From: Smittium culicis
Lineage: Eukaryota > Kickxellomycota > Harpellomycetes > Harpellales > Legeriomycetaceae
DNA length: 14,296 nucleotides
Assembly (NCBI GenBank): GCA_001970855.1
Contig: LSSN01000636.1
Coordinates: 2,131 to 16,426, forward strand
Direction of reading: 5' to 3'
A program made the translations under genes and the position numbers. Below, one piece after another: positions 8,481-14,296 of this stretch. Under the pieces are notes generated by a model, which was given only the letters and a program-made list of their open reading frames with translations, searched no databases and was not told the DNA's origin. The first letter of the stretch is position 1; each line of letters starts with the position of its first letter.

Positions 8481-10939
8481 TTATGCTTTCCAATCAGCAA
8501 AGTGCTGCAGGGATGCCTTAGTTTTGGTATCAAAAGAGAATTCAGGTAAGTGAGTGTAGAATTTTGTAACAATAGCGTAAATCGATGTTCTCAAAACTAT
8601 TAAAAGTTAATAAATAAATAAATTATTTAAAAATGAAAAATGAAGAAATTACACTAGAATAGGTTATTTTAGTTCAACATTTTGAAAAAAAAATTTAAAA
8701 AAAAAAACAAACAAACCTTTAATAATAATGTAAGCTTCCTTTACGGTTACTTGCGAATTGAAGTCGTCAGAGTCAGCGCTAATAGGATGAATAGAGTTAA
8801 AACCAACAAAATTCGAGCAGTTATTACATAGACTCGTTAAAGAATCTAAATAAAGGCACATTGTAGACAATATGCTAGGTATTGTTTTGAGGACTTGGCC
8901 ATATCGGTCTTCATCGGCAGATGCAACTACAAAATTTGAAAGGGTTCGAAGTACTAGAATTAAAATCTCCAAGTCTTCAAAAGGGGTTGAGGGAATATGC
9001 TCTCTAAAAATCAGTTCACGAATATAGTTGTTTTGTATTCTTTTTTCGAGATAGTTGTACAACTGAATTTCGAGCTTTACTTTTTGGGCGTCAGTTGTTT
9101 TAGTGGGAGGTTTGGATGCAGGATCCTTGCTTTCGAGGAGAAGGTCGATTTGAGATTTACTTTTATTGATAGCCTGGATACATATATCTGATATTTGCTG
9201 CCAATTATCGGAATTTGATGAGTCCAGATCTAGATAAATGGACTTTCTTCGCTTAAAGTAAAACAAAGATATGTGATAGAGCTCTAAATATGCCCAATGC
9301 TAGATTATGAAAATAGAGATTTAATTCAATATTACGTATATTACACTATTAAAAATAACACACGATAAGAATGTAGACTAATTACATTAAATAAGGGCTC
9401 AGAGTCTAATTTCAAGCCTTGAAGAAGAACTTTATCGGGACTCGAACTCTTGAGAGAGACATTTGCAGGCTATTTGAAAATTACATATCAAGAATAAATT
9501 AATTCATTATTCTCTATCATAAAAAATAAAGTAAAATAAAATGAATTAAAGTAAATATAAAATGAATAAAAGAGAAAATAAGAAAAAAAATTTTTTTTTA
9601 CTTCGGTAAGTAGCTGTTTATATAAATAGAAAGCAAATTCGACGGTTAATATTAGAATTGTGCTAAAGATTAAAGCTGTGAGAAGCAAGTCAAATTTAAA
9701 GATAGGGTTTTCTAGATCGTATTCAATGGTGCTAATAAGAAAAGTGAAAAAATAAAGAAATAAATATAATATATCGTGAATAAAATTGCAGAGAGGATAA
9801 TATTGTAAGTATACAATTGATAATAGATATAGATGGAAAGGGTAAAAACCTGTATAGCTTGTAAATGAAGAGAGAAGATAACGAATAAAAGAAATTTCCA
9901 AAGAAGAAAAAGCAGATGTAGAACCAAGTGGTGAAGCGGAAAGAAAAGCTGAAGCTGAAGAGGGTCGCTTTGCTGAAGGAGTCTCTTAAAACAAAAGCGC
10001 GTTTTTGGTTGATGACGGGAAACTTAATGTAGAAGCCCTGGTTAAGTAATTTATAAATAGAATAGGCAAGCGAAAGAAAAAAGTTGTAGCTGTAGATCAA
10101 AAAGAAACGAGGGTTAAGTTGAGGAGGGCCGAATTCACTATTTTTATAAAAAAAAAATTAGGGAAAGGTTTGCCTGATTAACACGAGCGCGAAAAAAAAA
10201 AGATAAAATAAAATAAAAAGCGAGTATATTTCAAAGTGGGGATAATAATCGATTTTGATTTTGAATAAAAAATAAAGATCAAAAAATTTTTTATATGAAG
10301 AATTACCCTTCAGGGTAAATCCAAAAGGAATTTGAGTTCTTTAAGGAAAGGAGGGAAACAGAGCTTAAGCAAATGTAGCCAGAAAAGAAGAAAGCGAGAG
10401 AGCAAACGAATAATTTATTTCGCTGTTTAATTAGTTCGATTAAGGGCCAGAGTCTTTTTTCGGTTTCGAGTAGCTTTACTAATTTTTTTATTTTTTAGAG
10501 AAATCAAAAAGTAAAGAAAAGTTTAATAAAACACATTTGAATAAAAAATTTGATCTGTACGAATGAGGAAGGTTAATTACCGTGGCTGTAACTGTTGATT
10601 AGTAAAATGTTTAATAGGAAGATGGAGAGGATACCGACAGTAAGCTTTAAAGTTGTAAAGCTGAAGAGGATAGAAAAGAAAGCTATAAACGTAATTAATA
10701 AAAATTCTGAGTTAAATAGAGAAAAGGGCAAATAATAAAAATGGCAGTTTTATTATATTTCTTATTTTTGAGAATATATAAAGTAGATAGATTGTACATG
10801 CTCCGGAAAGTATTCGTGCAAATTGAACTAGTGTGGCCAGGGAGTAAGAGTAAATTAAGGAGTAAACAAAGACTGAAGAAATTCTTTGGAAGTACAAATC
10901 AACAGCCAATTCAAGAAAGGCATTCTTTTCAGAGCTCAT
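8481..10939 (-). CDS. nucleoporin NDC1, transmembrane pore-complex anchor (eight exons)
   Basis: NDC1 is an integral protein of the pore membrane that anchors nuclear pore complexes and, in fungi, helps insert the spindle pole body. Modelled exons: 10939-10798, 10682-10581, 10478-10307, 10137-9850, 9731-9602, 9469-9386, 9299-8717, 8596-8481; total 1617 nt, 538 residues. All joins preserve frame and all acceptors are TAG. About six membrane segments lie near residues 22-44, 60-77, 103-125, 149-167, 197-229 and 249-271, as expected for the family. The soluble C-terminal half contains LLQGLK (about 293-298), WAYLELYHIS (308-317), the RRKSIYLD stretch (323-330), and the signature ASADEDRYG (432-440). 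It ends SLQHFADWKA. The family is usually about 600-650 residues, so this copy is compact. Donors vary (GTACAA, GTAATT three times, GTTTTT, GTAAAA, GTTTGT). The least certain joins are intron 1 and the GTTTTT donor of intron 4. A pyrimidine tract ending in TAG just before the ATG leaves open an unseen upstream exon. Confidence 0.86.
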
Positions 10940-10990
10940 GCTAAACTAGATGAGAGAAGGTAGGTTGTAGCTGCTGAGATGGGTCGAAAA

Positions 10991-11061
10991 TATATATGCT
11001 TTATAGATTAAAAATAAAAGATGTTGAACTTAAGAATCGTAAACATAAAACGCTTTATAAA
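10991..11061 (-). promoter_or_regulatory. candidate TATA elements for NDC1
   Basis: On the - strand CATATATA (10998-10991) lies about 55 nt before the NDC1 ATG and the symmetrical TTTATAAA (11061-11054) about 120 nt before it. No other - strand ATG lies between 10940 and 11042. Weak evidence in A/T-rich DNA. Confidence 0.25.
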
Positions 11062-11916
11062 AGTTTTTATTTATGTTTTGGTTATTAAAAAAATTACAAG
11101 TAAATTAAGCATATTAGGATCCAATTAATTCGCTGATCAGGCTATCGGCCTATATGATTTCAGCCAATAATATTGATACTGTGGATTCTGAGTGAGGGAA
11201 ATACTTTTAGGCTATTAAATATACAGCACTTTTTGATTTTTTATTTAGTCTCCGAATCTACAACGCTTATAACTTTTATATTATTCATCTGCTCAATAGT
11301 AAAACGTATAAATACCCTCAAATGAACTAATACAGTACAGAAAATAATAATGCTTTTATTCATGGAATAGTGGTATAAATATTAGATTTACTTGGTCCAT
11401 CAGGCTGTAACCAAAGTCTAGTGCTCTCTTCGCTCTGAATCTCTTTTATGGCAACAGAAAGACTGTTCTTTATTGCTATTCTAACTGCTAAAACACAGCA
11501 GCGAATTATTATGCGTTTCAAAATACTAACTTGAGATAAGATTGGTTTTTTTTATTCCCTATTTATATCATATCTTGTACGCTATTATGTATCCAACATT
11601 TTCTGAGCAATCCAATATTCTCATATCCGTATAGCGAATATAATTTCAGCTACTTTGAATAATAATAAAGCGATTAATTCCAAGTCTAACAAAACTACGC
11701 GTTTTGTCTACATATAATTTTCCACTTCAGTCTAAAATTTGTGAGCTTGCTTTATTATTTGATGTTGTGTTCATAGTATTAAGCCGTTAGTGAGTCCCTC
11801 ATTATTTTTCTCGGGCTGTTCTGTCCATTTATTTTGTACTGAACCAGAAATGCAGTAAAGACTTTTAATAAATCTTTTAAAATGAGCTGAATATCGATGC
11901 TTTTGAAACAATTCAA

Positions 11917-11922
11917 TTTATT
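11917..11922 (-). terminator. candidate poly(A) signal for zinc-finger gene
   Basis: AATAAA on the - strand about 330 nt past the stop codon, just after a long T-run on that strand. It is one of few such hexamers downstream of this gene. Confidence 0.25.
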
Positions 11923-12200
11923 AATTGGTCTTATCATTCACAAAAAAAAAAAAATTGATAGAGGAAAATAAAAGAGATGGACGTATGTACATTTAAATAT
12001 ATTGAGTTGGTTAAAAAGACAAAAACAAAACAAAATAAAATATAATAAACTATATATAATAAATCTGAGGGAAAAAAAAGTCTAGCAAAAAAGTGAAATG
12101 AAAAAAAAACATTTAAAAAGAACAAGATGAATTGATGCCGGTATATATAAGACAATTAGGAGGGGGTTGGAGATAGAAGTACTGTAAATGCAAGAAGTGA

Positions 12201-12238
12201 GGGGGGGAGGGGATGGAGTATTTTTTTAAATGGGGGGG
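12201..12238 (+). repeat. G-run cluster in zinc-finger 3' UTR
   Basis: Runs of 7 G (12201-12207), 4 G (12209-12212) and 7 G (12232-12238) on +, so C-runs in the transcript. The + strand could form a G-quadruplex. Confidence 0.5.
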
Positions 12239-12248
12239 AGAAACAGTG

Positions 12249-12834
12249 CTAACAAGGGGAGTGGACTCGGGTAACAGGTTCAGAGAGGCAATGGGGGTTA
12301 GAAGTCAGGATGGGGTGTAGATCAAAACGGTTTAGTTTGGATATAGAGTTATTGTACGAGTTGGAGATAGATTCGGGATAAGATAATGAGGAAATATTTT
12401 GGGATGAGTTTGAGTTATTATCGTTGAAATATTGCATTGGGGATGAAGCTATAGTAGCGGTGGGGGAAGAAGCGGAGTTTGTAGGGGAGAATTGAGAAAA
12501 TGAAGAGAAGGAGTTTGAGGGGGGAGTGATGGAGATGGATGGGGAAGAAGAGGATAAGTTAGATGAAGAGGAGTCATATATATTGTGGGCAGCTAAATGT
12601 TTTTTAAGGCTAGTTTTTCTTGTGAAGCGTTTCTGGCAGTTTTGATGTTCGCAGAAATATGGTCTATAACCAGTATGGATACGGCGATGTCTGGCGAGGG
12701 AAGAAGACTATAAAATCACGAATAGAAAGGGAAGAAGGGATAGATAGAGGTTAGGCAAAGAGTTTTTTGAAATGATAAAATGAGGTAGGGAAGGGAGGGG
12801 GGGGGGGAGAAGTGAGTATGTATAAATAAATTGA

Positions 12835-12867
<33 letters not shown>

Positions 12868-13223
12868 GAAAGAGGGAGGGAGAAACTTACGTCGCTGAAG
12901 GATCTTGAGCATACTTCGCAGGAGTGAGGCTTTTCGCCAGTGTGAGTTCTAATGTGAACTTTGAGGGCAGATCTTTGGATGAAGCTTTTAGAGCAGGTAG
13001 GCCATGAGCAGGTGAAGGGACGTTCGCCAGTGTGGATGCGAATATGGCGTAGTAAGTCAGATTTGCGGGCGAATTCTTTAGAGCAAGAGTCCCAGTTGCA
13101 TTTGAAGGGCTTTAGAGATAAGCTGTCAATATCGGAATCAATAAAGGTATTGGTTAGGATAGAGGAGGAGTCTTTGTTGAAGGGGGCAGTAGTTGAGTTG
13201 CAAAGGAGATCACAAATATTCAT
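12249..13223 (-). CDS. four-finger C2H2 zinc-finger transcription factor (two exons)
   Basis: Exons 13223-12891 and 12707-12249 give 263 residues. Four Krueppel-type fingers with TGE[RK]P-like linkers follow a 40-residue acidic/Ser-rich N-terminus. Finger 1 uses C42, C47, H60, H64; finger 2 C72, C77, H90, H94; finger 3 C102, C105, H118, H122; finger 4 C130, C135, H148, H152. Fingers 1, 2 and 4 have C-X4-C spacing and finger 3 C-X2-C. Helix segments [30 protein letters not shown] and [10 protein letters not shown] form an arrangement I recognise as common in fungal C2H2 regulators, so sequence-specific nuclear DNA binding is expected; the target is unknown. The C-terminal 110 residues are Ser/Asn/Pro-rich and probably disordered. 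The intron falls exactly inside finger 3, and splicing at GTAAGT and TATAG restores it in phase 0. The ATG is the first in frame, and its last two bases are shared with the stop of an upstream ORF. Confidence 0.9.
12788..12807 (+). repeat. G-tract with quadruplex potential
   Basis: GGG (12788-12790), GGG (12793-12795) and an 11-G run (12797-12807) lie on the + strand, opposite the intron's coding strand. This meets the usual G-quadruplex pattern. Confidence 0.6.
12841..12864. repeat. (AGAT)6 microsatellite
   Basis: Six exact AGAT copies (CTAT/ATCT on the transcript strand) within the zinc-finger gene intron, near its 5' splice site. Length polymorphism would be expected. Confidence 0.92.
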
Positions 13224-13462
13224 AGTATTGGAATGGTATAAAATGGTTGAGGGGAAGAGAGAGTATAAATAGAAGTGTTAATAAGGAGGAGAGAGAATAA
13301 AGAAGGTAGATAAAGTTTGAGAAAATCAAATGGGAGGAGAGATATATAAATATAGAGTAAGTGAGTATATAAAGAGTATAGGGATGGATTGTTGGTGGGG
13401 GGATAGGATATATAAGTGGAGAGGATTGAGATTGTAGAAAACAACAGTGAAGTTGGCGGCAT
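13220..13462 (-). other. 80-codon upstream ORF ending on the zinc-finger start (ATGA)
   Basis: The only - strand ATG in the 239 nt before the zinc-finger start opens at 13462. Its frame runs 80 codons and stops with TGA at 13222-13220, so that A-T-G-A carries both the main start and this stop. The peptide is Ser/Leu/Tyr/Pro-rich low complexity, as expected from a pyrimidine-rich strand where stops are rare, so it need not be a functional protein. Whether it is in the mRNA depends on the transcription start: a TATA box at 13492-13485 would place initiation close to this ATG. Confidence 0.35.
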
Positions 13463-13484
13463 TAAAGATGGGATATATACAGAC

Positions 13485-13492
13485 TATTTATA
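13485..13492 (-). promoter_or_regulatory. candidate TATA box for zinc-finger gene
   Basis: TATAAATA followed by G on the - strand, about 262 nt before the ATG. It is identical in core to the box upstream of the acetylhydrolase gene. Confidence 0.4.
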
Positions 13493-14093
13493 GTATCGAT
13501 GGCATTTTTAGAGTCGCAATCGATAAAGCGACAGAAACAAAAATAAAATCGATGGAAATTAATTAAGAAAAAAAAGCAATGAGAAAATTAGTAAATAGTG
13601 ATAATTAAAAAAAATATGCGCATTTTAAGTAATTGGGGGAGGGAGGAGGAGAGATTAAGTAATGCGGATATGGAGAAAAAGGCAAATAAATAAAAACAGG
13701 CGATGATTAGTAATAGGAAGCAGGAGTCGAGTGTATGCAGAAAATTATTCGGTATTAAAGGCGGTGTCAGATTTAAGGAACAGCAATGGGAGTGGTAATG
13801 GGGAGTTTTTTTTTTGTTTTTTTTTTATTTTTTAGCGTGGCCCTTGATAGATAGATAGTGGTGCTTTGGTGAAAAAGTTAGCTAGTGGTTGTTCTATTAG
13901 ATATATTAGTTGGTAGGGTAGATAGTTGGTGGTAACTTGAACTGTGGGACGTGATTAAGATAGTTTGATGACACATCTGGTGATGTAGATATAGTGGTGA
14001 CCTAAATGGATGCGATGAGATACTTGGTAGCGTTTCCGAGAAGATTGTGTGGTATTGGTAACTTAGTTTGCCAGCGCAAGTGGCAGCGCTAGT

Positions 14094-14123
14094 GAATGTG
14101 AATGCGAATGTGAATGCGAATAT
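14094..14123. repeat. tandem hexamer GAATG(T/C) x5
   Basis: Copies alternate GAATGT, GAATGC, GAATGT, GAATGC, then a diverged GAATAT. The alternation suggests a 12-bp unit duplicated from a 6-bp one. Confidence 0.85.
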
Positions 14124-14171
14124 GGGCGTAGATTAAACAGTGGTATTAGGCGGCAGCAACTGTGTTTAAAT

Positions 14172-14296
14172 CTGAGAAGAAAAAGATAATTAAAGCGTAG
14201 CTTTTGAGTTGCATAGCTGAGAAGAAAATAAAGATTTAAGCGTAGTATTTGAAAGTATAGCTGAGAAGAAAAAAAAAAAAAAGGCGCACAGGAAAG
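14172..14296. repeat. about 45-bp tandem repeat, 2+ copies, runs to window edge
   Basis: Units start with CTGAGAAGAAAA at 14172, 14217 and 14261. The first two also share AAGCGTAG, a TTTGA segment and a closing ATAG (45 and 44 nt). The third turns into poly-A and then GGCGCACAGG at the window end, so it is diverged or truncated. Confidence 0.8.

Larger units (their letters stand above)
10940..12248. other. intergenic region, NDC1 promoter and zinc-finger gene 3' flank
   Basis: There is no supported gene here. The right part (about 11910-12248) should be the 3' UTR and poly(A) region of the zinc-finger gene. The left part should hold the NDC1 promoter, including an AGCCAAT box near 11163 on the + strand. 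The 73-codon - strand frame at 12155-11934 is Phe/Ile/Tyr-rich low complexity from a T-rich strand and is not credible. A patch of mixed composition at about 11390-11540 has short protein-like frames on + but with internal stops and no recognised family. Confidence 0.6.
12708..12890 (-). other. intron of zinc-finger gene (183 nt), pyrimidine-rich
   Basis: Consensus donor GTAAGT (12890), acceptor GATTTTATAG (ending 12708), and a CTAAC-type branch site about 50 nt before the acceptor. The transcript strand is almost all pyrimidine and holds the CTAT repeat and C-run listed separately. Retention adds about 60 codons of low-complexity sequence and then a stop at 12710-12708, ending the protein in mid finger 3. 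Confidence 0.85.
13224..14296. other. purine-rich upstream region of zinc-finger gene
   Basis: No gene is supported to the window edge. The + strand is strongly G/A-rich (C/T-rich in the zinc-finger transcript sense), continuing the skew of the gene itself. Contents are a TATA-like box, poly-T runs near 13806-13834, two ATCGATGG copies (near 13496 and 13549), and tandem repeats near the right edge. Confidence 0.6.

Noticed and set aside
8997..9191. 64-codon + strand ORF
   Set aside because: It lies antisense to NDC1 exon 7, which has clear family motifs.
9425..9460. tRNA B-box-like GTTCGAGTCCC on the - strand
   Set aside because: It lies in NDC1 exon 6, no A-box or cloverleaf stems can be drawn around it, and the T-stem does not pair.
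9488..10100. Three overlapping - strand frames of 71-137 codons that look like separate small membrane proteins
   Set aside because: They are pieces of NDC1 exons 4 and 5 read through introns or in shifted frames; the spliced model explains the coding parts.
10683..10797. Alternative acceptor TCAG near 10709 for NDC1 intron 1
   Set aside because: With the only phase-compatible donor (10797) it creates a TAA at the junction. The TATAG acceptor ending at 10683 keeps the frame.
10741..10944. 67-codon + strand ORF
   Set aside because: Antisense to NDC1 exon 1 and intron 1; no family resemblance.
11390..11540. Short protein-like + strand frames in a patch of mixed composition
   Set aside because: Frames are broken by stops, none exceeds about 30 codons, and no family motif is recognised.
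11934..12155. 73-codon - strand ORF
   Set aside because: Phe/Ile/Tyr-rich low complexity arising from T-runs, in the probable 3' UTR of the zinc-finger gene.
12961..13272. 103-codon + strand ORF
   Set aside because: Antisense shadow of the zinc-finger exon, produced by the purine-rich + strand.
1..14296. CRISPR array, bacterial operon or ribosome-binding sites
   Set aside because: No spaced direct repeats of that kind, and spliceosomal introns show eukaryotic DNA.

Overview
The window looks like nuclear DNA from an AT-rich, intron-bearing fungus. The evidence is a fungal-type C2H2 factor, a transmembrane nucleoporin of the NDC1 family, short introns of about 90-210 nt with GT...TAG ends, and near-canonical branch sites such as TACTAAC. 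The very AT-rich intergenic DNA and many short introns would suit an early-diverging fungus (a zoopagomycete or Harpellales-like genome is one possibility), but that placement is inference.

Layout. Bases 1 to about 6240 contain no recognisable intact gene. Roughly the first 4.6 kb is uniformly AT-rich with short repeats and hairpins. From about 5.0 to 6.1 kb the composition is less extreme, with a probable decayed Ty3/gypsy-type integrase fragment (5002-5250, +) and several palindromes. Next comes a + strand platelet-activating-factor acetylhydrolase gene (6594-8230, two exons). It is convergent with a - strand, eight-exon NDC1 gene (10939-8481) that is visible only after splicing and gives a 538-residue protein. 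About 1.3 kb of intergenic DNA follows. Last is a - strand, two-exon gene for a 263-residue transcription factor with four C2H2 zinc fingers (13223-12249), with about 1.07 kb of purine-rich upstream DNA carrying tandem repeats.

The three genes do not form a pathway. They are a lipid-ester hydrolase, a nuclear-pore membrane anchor and a transcription factor, as expected for unlinked eukaryotic neighbours. All nine introns modelled here end in TAG, and every join keeps the reading frame across family motifs, so the gene models support one another.

I found no convincing new multi-gene system. The observations most worth a second look are: an 80-codon upstream ORF whose stop overlaps the zinc-finger start as ATGA; intron placement in two genes such that retention would remove essential motifs (the catalytic His; the second half of the finger array); the retroelement relic; and the CCAAT-core inverted repeats upstream of the acetylhydrolase.
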